Origin: Phil1 sp040767925
Lineage (GTDB): Bacteria; Bacillota; Clostridia; Christensenellales; CAG-138
Direction: 5' to 3'
Length of the DNA stretch: 64,000 bases
Assembly: GCA_040767925.1 (NCBI GenBank)
Contig: JAXGNN010000002.1
Span: forward strand, 515,211 to 579,210
Position 1 is the stretch's first letter. Each line of letters starts with the position of its first letter. The notes below the pieces were generated by a model, which worked only from the letters and a program-made list of their open reading frames with translations, had not been told where the DNA came from and ran no database searches. Positions 1-6,950 of the stretch are shown here, piece by piece. A program made the position numbers and the translations under genes.

Positions 1-1
1 C

Positions 2-997
2 GCGCTCAAAACCCTCGTGAGCCGTTTGCGCTCCACGCTCGCGGGTTACACGCCGCTGCTCGCGGAATGCATCGTCACCGACCGCGGCGGGTACCGCTGG
101 AACCCCGCGCTCGATTGCGAGATAGACATGTACCTGTTCGAGGACCTGTGCAACGAGATACTCGCGACGGAGAAGTTCGCCTCCGCCCTCCGGGAAAAGA
201 TGGGCCGCATTATGGAGCTGTACGCGGGCGAGCTGCTCCCCGGCTCCGACATGGAGGCCTGGGTGGCAACCCGGAGCGTTTATCTGCACAACCTCTACCT
301 CAAGGCCGTGCAGCATTACGTCTCTCTCCTCAAGCCGCTCGAATTATATGAGGAAATCGCGCAGATGTGCCGCATGGCCCTCGACGTGGACGCGTTCGAC
401 AGCGCGCTCAACCTCGAACTGATGACGGCGCTGCTGAAGATCGGCCACAACAACGAGGCGCTCGCCCAGTACAACCACGCGACGGACCTGCATTACAGCC
501 AGCCCGGCGTCAAGCCCTCGGAGGGGATGCTCGACTTCTATAAAAAGCTCATCAGCATCGACAACGATTCCAAACAGAACATCGACGCCATCCGGGAGGA
601 TTTGCTCGCCGAGGGGCCCGGCGAGGAAGGCGCGTTCGTGTGCGACTATGTGATCCTGCGCGACATCTACCAGCTCAACATGCGGAACCTGAGCCGCCTT
701 GGCGCGACGATGTTCATCGCGCTCGTCACCGTCAGCAGCATGGACGAGGCGCCCGTGGAGCCGCTCATGCTCGACAAGCTCATGAAGCTGCTGCTCGCCG
801 CCCTCAAGGAGAACCTGCGCCGCGGGGATACCATCGCGCGCTACAGCCCCTCCCAGTACGCGGTGCTGCTGCCCGCGGTCAGCTTCGAAACGGGGCGCAT
901 CCCCCTCGAGCGCGTGAAAAAGGCGTTCTATAAGAAATACGCGAACCCTGCCTTCGTCGTCAGCTACAGGCTCGCCCCCGTCGCCGAGGAGGACTGA
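2..997 (+). CDS. BTAD-type transcriptional regulator with degenerate GGDEF-like C-terminus (5' partial)
   Basis: The frame is open to the window edge. The residues before the first possible start (GTG at 17) read LKTLV-SRLRS, like the end of an OmpR-type winged-helix domain, so the N-terminus probably lies outside the window. The central roughly 150 residues fit a bacterial transcriptional activator (BTAD/TPR) domain, with helical repeats around YEEIAQMCRMALDVDAF and NNEALAQYN. The last roughly 110 residues resemble a GGDEF fold: LRRGDTIARYSPSQYAVLLP aligns with the usual R-Y-GGDEF-A-V-L-L-P block. The signature is SPSQY (845-859), so cyclase activity is not expected. SARP-like regulators with such tails are known; ligand sensing is an inference. 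A c-di-GMP riboswitch follows at once. The domain call is fairly sure, the ligand is not. Confidence 0.75.
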   Translation, partial: ALKTLVSRLRSTLAGYTPLLAECIVTDRGGYRWNPALDCEIDMYLFEDLCNEILATEKFASALREKMGRIMELYAGELLPGSDMEAWVATRSVYLHNLYLKAVQHYVSLLKPLELYEEIAQMCRMALDVDAFDSALNLELMTALLKIGHNNEALAQYNHATDLHYSQPGVKPSEGMLDFYKKLISIDNDSKQNIDAIREDLLAEGPGEEGAFVCDYVILRDIYQLNMRNLSRLGATMFIALVTVSSMDEAPVEPLMLDKLMKLLLAALKENLRRGDTIARYSPSQYAVLLPAVSFETGRIPLERVKKAFYKKYANPAFVVSYRLAPVAEED

Positions 998-1063
998 GGC
1001 GGCATCACGATGTAACCCGCGGCGGACGTTGCAAAAAAAAGATGTTTTTCGGTTACATTTAAG

Positions 1064-1092
1064 TTGACATGTTTCCAAGCGCGTGGTAATAT
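1064..1092 (+). promoter_or_regulatory. Sigma-70-type promoter of the riboswitch transcript
   Basis: TTGACA (1064-1069), a 17-nt spacer and TAATAT (1087-1092), with TG one base upstream of the -10 (extended -10). The predicted start, near 1099, is just before the aptamer, so the riboswitch has its own promoter and is not read only from the upstream gene. Confidence 0.85.
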
Positions 1093-1107
1093 GTCATCGG
1101 ATAGATA

Positions 1108-1205
1108 AAACTATCCCGCGTTGTGGCAAAGCCCGTGAAAGCGGGTGACGCAAAGCTAAAGGGCCTAAGGGCGCAAGCCTATGGCAGCCAGTTGCCGGGT
1201 TATTC
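1108..1205 (+). promoter_or_regulatory. c-di-GMP-I (GEMM-I) riboswitch aptamer
   Basis: The conserved GEMM-I elements appear in order. There is a basal stem (CCCG 1115-1118 with CGGG 1196-1199), then GGCAAAGCC. A hairpin CCCGT-GAAA-GCGGG (1132-1145) carries the GNRA tetraloop. The core GACGCAAAGC (1147-1156) follows. A second helix of the form GGCCUAAG...CUAUGGCAGCCAGUUGCC ends near 1196. This is the established tetraloop/tetraloop-receptor architecture of the class that binds cyclic di-GMP. The GG-to-GA change that marks cGAMP specificity was not assessed in detail. The next gene on the strand encodes a nucleotidyltransferase of an MNT/HEPN pair. Confidence 0.95.
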
Positions 1206-1238
1206 CAGCCTGCTCGCAGGGTGGATTATGATTTCAGG

Positions 1239-1271
1239 CAGCTGGTTTCAAAAGAAAACCGGCTGTTTTTT
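1239..1271 (+). terminator. Riboswitch expression-platform terminator
   Basis: Stem 1239-1249 pairs with 1254-1265 (CAGCTGGTTTC against GAAAACCGGCTG, one bulge) and six T follow. CCAGCCTG at 1205-1212, directly after the aptamer, can pair with CAGCTGG at 1239-1245 and would break the stem. That gives a plausible antiterminator. Control would be at transcription elongation; whether c-di-GMP turns expression on or off cannot be read directly. Confidence 0.85.
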
Positions 1272-1362
1272 CGTTTACAGGTTTGCATGAAAGCGGGCTC
1301 GCGCCGCCCGAAGCGCGCGGTTTCGACGAAGGGAGTTATCGTGGGAGAGATGGATCGCATCT

Positions 1363-1779
1363 ATGCGGACTGACTATGAGCGCGTCGAGCCCGCCATACA
1401 GGGGCTTCTCCGGCGAATTGCCGGGGCCGTTTCCGAACTGCCGGGCGCGGATAAGCTGGTGCTCTACGGCTCCTACGCCAAGGGCACGCACAGCCCTGAG
1501 AGCGACGTGGACCTGGCCGTATTTTTTCGGGATTCGGCGAATCCCCCTCTGATCGAGGAATACCGCCGCCTCGCGCGCATCTGCGCGACGCCGGATTACG
1601 ACATACAGGTGCAAGCCTTTGCCCTTTCGGAATTGGAAAGCCCCTGCGGCATCGTCGAGGAAATCGACATGTACGGCGTGGAGCTGCCCCTCGGGCACGA
1701 AAAGGGCTTCCCCGCCGAGCGCGGGACGGCGGGCGCGGAATCGCCCGGCAGGCGCAGGAAGTCCGGCGCGCCGGACTGA
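1363..1779 (+). CDS. Minimal nucleotidyltransferase (MNT/MntA-like) of an MNT-HEPN pair
   Basis: A 138-residue protein of the pol-beta nucleotidyltransferase superfamily. Residues 36-50 read GSYAKGTHSPESDVD, an exact GSX10DXD motif with metal-binding Asp48 and Asp50. Asp80 in YDIQV is the likely third acidic residue. In MntA/HepT systems this enzyme is the antitoxin that adenylylates the HEPN partner. The C-terminal tail of about 25 residues is basic and looks disordered. Start ATG 1363 has GGGAGAG upstream at a long spacing. A short GTG-initiated frame at 1341 (ten codons, stop just past this start) could couple translation. The gene lies behind a c-di-GMP riboswitch and terminator, and the HEPN gene follows 70 nt later. 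Confidence 0.88.
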   Translation: MRTDYERVEPAIQGLLRRIAGAVSELPGADKLVLYGSYAKGTHSPESDVDLAVFFRDSANPPLIEEYRRLARICATPDYDIQVQAFALSELESPCGIVEEIDMYGVELPLGHEKGFPAERGTAGAESPGRRRKSGAPD

Positions 1780-1849
1780 CGGAATCGCTATGGGCTTAAT
1801 ACCGATACGGCATTAAAAGGATAAAGAACATACAGGAAGGAACCCTGCA

Positions 1850-2329
1850 ATGAAGAAACTCGACAAATACCGTTACTGGCTGATGCTTTCGGACTACGAC
1901 CTCGATACCATCGAGGTGCTGATCAAGGGGAAGCGGTGGGTGTACGTGGCATACCTGTGCCAGCAGGCCGTGGAACGCCAGCTCAAGGGCATGTACGTGT
2001 TCTACTACAACAGCGAGGCGCCCAAAACGCACAACGTCAACTTCCTGTTCAGCAAGCTGATGGCGACGCAGGAGTTCCCCTTCCTCGGCACGCGCCGGCA
2101 CGTTGAGGAGAGGCTCGACGAGTGCGAGGATTTCCTCATCGACGCCATGTTCTATTACATGAGCGACTATCCTTTCTCCTACAAGAACATCATGAACCGC
2201 TTCGTGGGCGAGGAGAACGCGATGAACCTCTACCGGCGCACGCGCAGCGTCATCGCGTGGCTGCGCGGCTTCCAGCCGATCCCCGGCGCAGCGGACGAAT
2301 TTGAAGAGGAGCGCGCCGTCGCGCAATAA
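1850..2329 (+). CDS. HEPN-domain protein, partner of the nucleotidyltransferase
   Basis: A 159-residue, mostly helical protein. AYLCQQAVERQLKGMYVF and the following KTHNVNFLFSKL fit the PF05168 HEPN pattern (Q-x-A-x-E-x-x-L-K, then T-H-x-x-x-L). HEPN partners of MNT proteins are usually RNase toxins, with a catalytic R-X4-6-H motif near the C-terminus. No such motif is visible here; the C-terminal helix reads NLYRRTRSVIAWLRGF. The protein may use another chemistry, be a binding protein, or not be a toxin. RBS AGGAAGG precedes ATG 1850, and a strong terminator follows at 2365. It shares the riboswitch-controlled transcript with the nucleotidyltransferase. Confidence 0.85.
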   Translation: MKKLDKYRYWLMLSDYDLDTIEVLIKGKRWVYVAYLCQQAVERQLKGMYVFYYNSEAPKTHNVNFLFSKLMATQEFPFLGTRRHVEERLDECEDFLIDAMFYYMSDYPFSYKNIMNRFVGEENAMNLYRRTRSVIAWLRGFQPIPGAADEFEEERAVAQ

Positions 2330-2364
2330 AGCCGACAGGCGGCGGCACTTGATTCCAGAAATCG

Positions 2365-2388
2365 AAAAGCGGCGTTTGCCGCTTTTTT
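2365..2388 (+). terminator. Intrinsic terminator after the HEPN gene
   Basis: AAAAGCGGC - GTTT - GCCGCTTTTTT: a 5-bp GC stem within an A/T-extended stem, followed by T6. It closes the riboswitch-nucleotidyltransferase-HEPN transcript. Confidence 0.9.
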
Positions 2389-2494
2389 GATTAAATTTCC
2401 AATTGTCCGTTTTCAATTGTCACTTTTCCCGTTGTTCACCCTTTGTTCATCGTTTTTCCTCGCGGGGAAGGTGGAAGATCGCGGCGGAAAGCGT

Positions 2495-2500
2495 TATAAT
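2495..2500 (+). promoter_or_regulatory. -10 box of the LCP gene, nearly leaderless
   Basis: A perfect TATAAT ends 7 nt before ATG 2508. Transcription would start at or within 1-2 nt of the start codon. The -35 region is weak. The only purine-rich stretch upstream (GGAAAG at 2485) lies about 17 nt from the ATG, before the -10. Confidence 0.6.
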
Positions 2501-2507
2501 CACGCAT

Positions 2508-3962
2508 ATGAAAAAGGGTTTGAAAATCGTGCTCATCGCGCTTCTCTCCACCGTCGCCCTCGCGGCGGCGGCGGTGCTGCTTTTTTATCTTCGCGTGAAC
2601 GATCCCGCGAACGTCTTCCCCGGCGCGACGCCGGGAGCGCCGCCCGAAACGCCCTCCGGAACGGAGGCTTCCGGCGTCGTCCCCTCGCCGGGGGCGGGCG
2701 CTTCCCCCGAAGTCTCCCCGACGCCCGAACCCACGCCGACGCCCATCCCCGAGGACGTGCTCGTCATGATGGCGGACGCGGAATTCATGAAGGGGCGCGT
2801 CAACGTGCTGGTGCTCGGCGTCGACAAGAGCGTGGAGCGCGAGGCTTCCGGCTCCTTCCGCACGGACACCATGATACTCGTCTCCGTCAACTTCAAGACC
2901 ATGGACGTCGACATGATCACCGTCCCGCGCGACAGCTACGTCAAGCTCTACGGCAAGGACGGCCTTCTCATCGACCCCGTCGACCCCCTCAACAAGGCGA
3001 ACGCCGCCTTTTCCCTCGGCGGCGGCCTCAAAAGCGGCGGCTATCGCAGCGCCATGAACACCGTGAGCGCGCTCTTCGGCGGCGTACCGGTCAACTACTT
3101 CGTCTCCTTCGACATGAACGCGGTCAAGCGCATCGTGGACGCGATGGGCGGCGTAGACTACGAGGTGGACGTCGAGGTGACGATGGACGGGCGCACGCTC
3201 TCCCCCGGCATGCAGCACCTCGACGGACAGGCCGTGCTCGACTACTGCCGCCAGAGGAAGGGCAGCTCGGACATCGCCCGCGCCGACAGGCAGCAGCGCA
3301 TCCTCATGGCGATCTTCAACCAGATGAAATCCACGGGGCAGATCGCAAACCTGCCCGCCATCTACAAGGCGGTGCAGGACTGCATCGAGACGGACCTCTC
3401 CTTCGAGCAGATCTGCGCGCTCTCTTTGATCGCGCTGCGCATGGATTCCGCTCAGCTCGAGCGGCACATGGTGGAGGGCGTGTACAAAATGGTCTACGCG
3501 CGCGACTGCTGGCTCGTCGACCGGGAAAAGCTCGCGGCGCTCCTCGAGGAAGTGTTTGGCGCGAAGGTCGTCCTCGACCCCGAGATCGACGCCCAGGCGA
3601 TCCTCGCCTTCGTCGAAACCAACCGCGCGGCCGTGCAGGTAAAGCTTTACAACGCGGCGCTCGTCTACAGCGAGGCGAAGGGCTTCATGGGGACATATAA
3701 AAAATACATCGCCTCCTCCACCTACAGCGCGCTTTCGAAGAACCGCTCGCTGCTCGCGACCGCCATCCGCCGCGAATGCGGGGCGTATCTCGACCTGTAC
3801 ACGGCGCTCATCGACGACCTGCTCGACCAGGCGTACGCCCAGGCGGGCGTCCCCCGCCCGGAGCCCGCTTTCCTGCCGGAGGACGGGCAGGCGCTCCCGG
3901 ACGGCTCCGGCGCCGTCTCCGGCCTCGTCATCGACGAGGCGGACATGGGCGACGAAGGTTGA
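2508..3962 (+). CDS. LytR-CpsA-Psr (LCP) family wall-polymer ligase
   Basis: A 484-residue membrane-anchored protein. Residues 1-30 form an N-terminal transmembrane anchor (MKKGLKIVLIALLSTVALAA). A Pro/Thr-rich linker of about 45 residues follows, then the LCP domain with VNVLVLGVDKS, FRTDTMILVSVN and ITVPRDSYV. The conserved Asp/Arg residues are those that bind pyrophosphate lipid. Family members transfer teichoic-acid-like or capsular polymers from a lipid carrier to peptidoglycan. The C-terminal roughly 200 residues are an extension that I do not recognise. The start was placed at ATG 2508 because the longer frame upstream lacks a signal sequence and because TATAAT lies just before this ATG. 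Confidence 0.88.
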   Translation: MKKGLKIVLIALLSTVALAAAAVLLFYLRVNDPANVFPGATPGAPPETPSGTEASGVVPSPGAGASPEVSPTPEPTPTPIPEDVLVMMADAEFMKGRVNVLVLGVDKSVEREASGSFRTDTMILVSVNFKTMDVDMITVPRDSYVKLYGKDGLLIDPVDPLNKANAAFSLGGGLKSGGYRSAMNTVSALFGGVPVNYFVSFDMNAVKRIVDAMGGVDYEVDVEVTMDGRTLSPGMQHLDGQAVLDYCRQRKGSSDIARADRQQRILMAIFNQMKSTGQIANLPAIYKAVQDCIETDLSFEQICALSLIALRMDSAQLERHMVEGVYKMVYARDCWLVDREKLAALLEEVFGAKVVLDPEIDAQAILAFVETNRAAVQVKLYNAALVYSEAKGFMGTYKKYIASSTYSALSKNRSLLATAIRRECGAYLDLYTALIDDLLDQAYAQAGVPRPEPAFLPEDGQALPDGSGAVSGLVIDEADMGDEG

Positions 3963-3988
3963 AGGGAAAGCGCGCGGCGTGGTATAAT
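3959..3988 (+). promoter_or_regulatory. Promoter of the mscS-like gene with a very short leader
   Basis: TTGAAG (3959-3964), an 18-nt spacer and TATAAT (3983-3988). The -10 ends 11 nt before ATG 4000, leaving a 5' UTR of only about 5 nt and no Shine-Dalgarno sequence. The -35 overlaps the stop codon of the LCP gene. Confidence 0.7.
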
Positions 3989-3999
3989 AAAATTTAAGT

Positions 4000-4869
4000 A
4001 TGGCGACGCTGGCGTTCATTGATTCGATAGACGCGCTCCTCGCCGATAGGGGGCTTAGCTTCGTATCGGCCGTCATCGACGTCACGCTGACGTTTCTCAT
4101 CGCGTGGGTGTTCGTGCGCCTCGTCCGCTTCGTCGTGCGGCGGGCGCTCAAAATGAGAAAGCCCGGCGCGGACGCGTCGCGCGCCAAAAGGCTCGACACG
4201 GCGGCGACGCTCGTCGTCAGCCTCGCGCGCTACGCGATCTATTTCCTCGCGGCAGCCGCCGCCATCGGCCAGCTCGGCCTTACGGCCTCCATGACCTCGC
4301 TGCTCACCGCTGCGGGCATCGGCGGCGTGGCGCTGGGCATCGGCGCGCAGAGCCTCGTCAGGGACATCGCCTCCGGCTTCTTCATGCTCTTCGAGGACCA
4401 GTTCTCCGTGGGGGATTACGTCACCGCGGCGGGCGTCACGGGCACGGTCGAGGCGATCGCTTTGAGAACGACGACCATCCGGAGCTTCACGGGCGAGGTA
4501 AGCGTCGTCCCCAACGGCAGCATCACGACGCTCACCAACTATTCGCGCACGAACGCCCTCGCCGTGATCGACATGCCCGTCGCCTACGGGGAGGACGCGA
4601 AGAGGGCCCTCTCCTTTATGCTGGACGAGGCGAAGATCTATTGCGCGGAAATCGGAGACGTCGCCGCGGGTGAACCGGAGGCGCTCGGCGCTACGAAAGC
4701 CGAGGACGGCAGCATGACGCTGCGCGTCACATTGCCGGTCAAGCCTCTCAAACACTGGAAGGCGCAGCGCGAATTGACCGCGCGCATCGCGGCGCGCTTT
4801 AAAGAGGAGGGCGTCAGGCTCCCCTACGAACGCATCGCCCTGGAAACGCCGGGAGGCGACGGAATATGA
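4000..4869 (+). CDS. Small-conductance mechanosensitive channel (MscS family)
   Basis: A 289-residue protein with three N-terminal hydrophobic segments. A glycine/alanine-rich pore helix (LTAAGIGGVALGIGAQSLV) follows, then the MscS beta domain with DQFSVGDYVT, GTVEAIALRTTTIRS and VVPNGSI. These are the hallmark motifs of the family, which releases solutes during hypo-osmotic shock. The length is typical of minimal MscS proteins. The stop overlaps the start of the DUF951 gene (ATGA), so the two are translationally coupled. Translation is probably leaderless. Confidence 0.93.
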   Translation: MATLAFIDSIDALLADRGLSFVSAVIDVTLTFLIAWVFVRLVRFVVRRALKMRKPGADASRAKRLDTAATLVVSLARYAIYFLAAAAAIGQLGLTASMTSLLTAAGIGGVALGIGAQSLVRDIASGFFMLFEDQFSVGDYVTAAGVTGTVEAIALRTTTIRSFTGEVSVVPNGSITTLTNYSRTNALAVIDMPVAYGEDAKRALSFMLDEAKIYCAEIGDVAAGEPEALGATKAEDGSMTLRVTLPVKPLKHWKAQRELTARIAARFKEEGVRLPYERIALETPGGDGI

Positions 4870-5081
4870 TAGAGACCTTCGAGCTGGGCGACCGCATCGC
4901 CATGAAAAAACCGCACGCCTGCGGGAGCGGGGAGTGGGTCGTCACGCGCACGGGCGCGGATGTGAAGATCCGCTGTTTGGGCTGCGGCCGCGTCGTGATG
5001 CTCGACAGGCTCGATTTTATGAAACGGGCCAAGAAAAACCTCGGCCCGTCGGACGAGAATTCATCCGGAAGGAACGGTTGA
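4866..5081 (+). CDS. DUF951 family small protein
   Basis: A 71-residue protein with the pattern F-x-x-G-D-x-x-x-x-K-K-P-H-x-C-G-x-x-x-W and IRCLGCGR, typical of the DUF951 (YyzM-like) family found across Bacillota. The Cys-x-x-Cys pair suggests a small metal or nucleic-acid binding fold. The function is unknown; a DNA-binding role has been suggested in the literature. The start overlaps the mscS stop, and the signal peptidase gene begins 3 nt after the stop. Confidence 0.88.
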   Translation: MIETFELGDRIAMKKPHACGSGEWVVTRTGADVKIRCLGCGRVVMLDRLDFMKRAKKNLGPSDENSSGRNG

Positions 5082-5084
5082 TCC

Positions 5085-5675
5085 ATGCCGAAAAAGATCT
5101 CCAAGGCAAAGCTCAAAAAGCTCGTCAAGGCGGCGGAAGCCTATCACGAGAAGGAGCCCGCCTATCGCCGCGATTCGAACTGGCAGTTTTATCTTTACCT
5201 CGTAGGGGTCGTCGTCGCGGCCCTCGCGATGCGCCTTTTCCTTTTCGAGCCCGTGCGCGTGGACGGCAACTCCATGCACGACACGCTCGTCAACAATGAA
5301 TACATGTTCGTCGAAAAGGTATCCTTCTGGTTCGAGGAACCCCGGCGCGGCGAGATCATCACCGTGTTTTACCCGGGCTACACGGTCTCCTGCGTCAAGC
5401 GCGTCGTCGCCGTCGAAGGCGACACGGTCGAGATCGCGGGCGGCCAGGTCTACGTGAACGGACAGGCCGTCGACGAGTCCGCCTACTGGAGCGGCCTCAT
5501 GATGGGCGACATGGACCTCGTCACGGTGCCGGAAGACTGCGTGTTCGTCATGGGGGACAACCGCAACGACTCCAAGGACAGCCGCAACGCCTCCGTGGGC
5601 TTCATCCCCTATTACCGCATCGTGGGCAAGTGCCGCGCGGTCATCTGGCCGCTCAGTGAAAGGCGGAAGGTCTAA
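5085..5675 (+). CDS. lepB: Type I signal peptidase
   Basis: A 196-residue membrane protease that removes signal peptides from exported proteins. A basic, helical N-terminus is followed by one transmembrane segment (about residues 35-54). The catalytic block is VDGNSMHDTL with nucleophile Ser63. The general base Lys105 is in SCVKRVVAVEGD, and the C-terminal box is GDNRNDSKDSR. All residues needed for the Ser/Lys dyad are present, and the length is normal for Gram-positive SipS enzymes. The stop is directly followed by the ATG of a second, altered copy. Confidence 0.95.
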   Translation: MPKKISKAKLKKLVKAAEAYHEKEPAYRRDSNWQFYLYLVGVVVAALAMRLFLFEPVRVDGNSMHDTLVNNEYMFVEKVSFWFEEPRRGEIITVFYPGYTVSCVKRVVAVEGDTVEIAGGQVYVNGQAVDESAYWSGLMMGDMDLVTVPEDCVFVMGDNRNDSKDSRNASVGFIPYYRIVGKCRAVIWPLSERRKV

Positions 5676-6224
5676 ATGGAACTCGCGCCCCGCACGCGGC
5701 GAAACAGGCAGGAATACGGCCGCCTCAGGACATACGGGTGGCTGTGGGCGGCCTCTGTCGCGGCGGCGGCGGTTTTGTTCATCTTCACGGCGCTGTTCAC
5801 CGCCATCCGGGTATCGGACGCGGGGATGGCGCCTTTTATCGAAAAAAACGACATCCTTCTCTTCGGCAGGCTCTCGCGCCACCTCAGCGCGCCCGAACGC
5901 GGCGACGTGATCGCCTTTCGCGCACAAAAAAACGGCCCGACGTACATCGGCCGCGTGGTGGGTCTCCCCGGGGAGAGGGTAGCGATCGCGGGCGGGAAGG
6001 TCTATATCGGCGGCCTCCTGCTCGACGAGAGCGCGTACGTCTCCGGCGCGCCGGAAGAATTTGCCGAAACAACGGTCCCCGCGGGCTGCTTTTTCATATT
6101 GCCCGACGCGCGCGAATACGCGGAACTCGCAAACGCCGCGTCGCTTTTCGTCCCCGGCAATAACATCCTCGGCACGGCGCGCGTGCGCGTGTCCCCCCTC
6201 GGGCGGATCGCCCTATTCGAATAA
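5676..6224 (+). CDS. Signal-peptidase-I-like protein lacking the catalytic dyad
   Basis: A 182-residue paralogue of the preceding enzyme with the same fold order: basic N-terminus, transmembrane segment at 22-44, S26 box, RGDVIAF, and RVVGLPGERVAIAGGKVYI. The nucleophile position reads VSDAGMAPFI (Gly50 instead of Ser). The general-base position reads YIGRVVG (Gly92 instead of Lys). The GDNRxxSxDSR box has decayed to LPDAREYAELANAAS. It therefore should not cleave peptides by the known mechanism. No stop or frameshift is seen, so it appears maintained, perhaps as a partner or regulator of the active enzyme. It starts on the base after the lepB stop, and its 3' end overlaps the convergent queT-like gene by 12 bp. 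Confidence 0.85.
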   Translation: MELAPRTRRNRQEYGRLRTYGWLWAASVAAAAVLFIFTALFTAIRVSDAGMAPFIEKNDILLFGRLSRHLSAPERGDVIAFRAQKNGPTYIGRVVGLPGERVAIAGGKVYIGGLLLDESAYVSGAPEEFAETTVPAGCFFILPDAREYAELANAASLFVPGNNILGTARVRVSPLGRIALFE

Positions 6225-6689
6225 GCCCCGCCCGAATCGATCGAGCGCGTAATAGAGCGGGATGCCGATACCGTAGCAAGAGACCGCCTGCCCGGCGAAC
6301 ACGCCCGCCATGCACATCCAGAGCGGCAGCTCCACCTGATACGCATAGCGCAAAAGAAGCCCCACCACCACGGCGTTGACGACGACGGCGGGCAGCGGCG
6401 CGAGCCATTTGCTAAAGCCCCGCCGCTTCATGCGGTACGTCAGGTACGCCGCCGCGAGCGAGGCGAGGCTGCCGAAAACGACGTCGAGCCAGATCGCGCC
6501 CGTCACGAGGTTCGCGACGGCGCAGCCCACGAAAAGGCCCGGCACCGCCTCGGGGCAGAAATACGGCAATACGCAGAGCGCTTCCGAGAAGCGGAGCTGC
6601 ACGCCTGCGCCCAAGGGAAGGGTGACGAGCGTGAGCAGCGCATAAAGCGCCCCGATGAGGGCGCCCCGGGCGATCTGCCGCGCGTTCAC
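6213..6689 (-). CDS. QueT-family ECF transporter substrate-binding (S) component
   Basis: A 158-residue polytopic membrane protein. The start ARGALIGALYALLTLV, then LRFSEALCVLPYFCPEAVPGLFVGCAVANL, matches the QueT family (PF06177), an ECF S component linked to queuosine-precursor uptake. Four to five hydrophobic segments are visible. It lies 2 nt after the DUF1858 gene and is probably co-transcribed with it. No preQ1 riboswitch is visible upstream. The substrate is inferred from the family only. The 3' end overlaps the inactive signal peptidase gene on the other strand. Confidence 0.85.
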   Translation of the reverse strand: MNARQIARGALIGALYALLTLVTLPLGAGVQLRFSEALCVLPYFCPEAVPGLFVGCAVANLVTGAIWLDVVFGSLASLAAAYLTYRMKRRGFSKWLAPLPAVVVNAVVVGLLLRYAYQVELPLWMCMAGVFAGQAVSCYGIGIPLYYALDRFGRGLFE

Positions 6690-6691
6690 GG

Positions 6692-6895
6692 TTACGCTTT
6701 CTTGGACTTCAGGTAGTCGTTGAGCCTGCCGACCAGCTCGTCGGCGTCGATGCCGTGCACCGCGCAGGCCTGCTCGAGGTTTTCGCCGCTGGCCATCACG
6801 CAGCCGAGGCAGTGCATGCCGCTCGCGAGGAGGATATCAGCGAGGCCCTCGTCCGTGCGCAGGATCTGTTCGATGGTCATGTTTTTCTCTACCAT
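6692..6895 (-). CDS. DUF1858 domain protein
   Basis: A 67-residue cytoplasmic protein. MTIEQILRTDEGLADILLASGMHCLGCVMASGENLEQA fits the DUF1858 (ScdA N-terminus-like) domain, with the family's HCLGC motif. Such proteins are often seen with hybrid-cluster or redox proteins. A metal or sulfur-related role is possible but unproven. The RBS AGGAGAAG lies just upstream, and a TATAAT-like -10 follows about 25 nt further away. Confidence 0.88.
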   Translation of the reverse strand: MVEKNMTIEQILRTDEGLADILLASGMHCLGCVMASGENLEQACAVHGIDADELVGRLNDYLKSKKA

Positions 6896-6950
6896 AATGC
6901 TTCTCCTTGTCTTCTGTACAGGCTGATTATAGCATAACCCGCCTTAGCGT

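Noticed and set aside
2436..4199. Long minus-strand open frame of 587 codons opposite the LCP and mscS genes
   Set aside because: It arises from high G+C codon bias, is Arg/His/Val rich with no domain, and lies opposite well-supported genes. The same applies to the long antisense frames at 7284-8963, 25785-27791, 36326-37807, 40397-42019 and 48895-51072.
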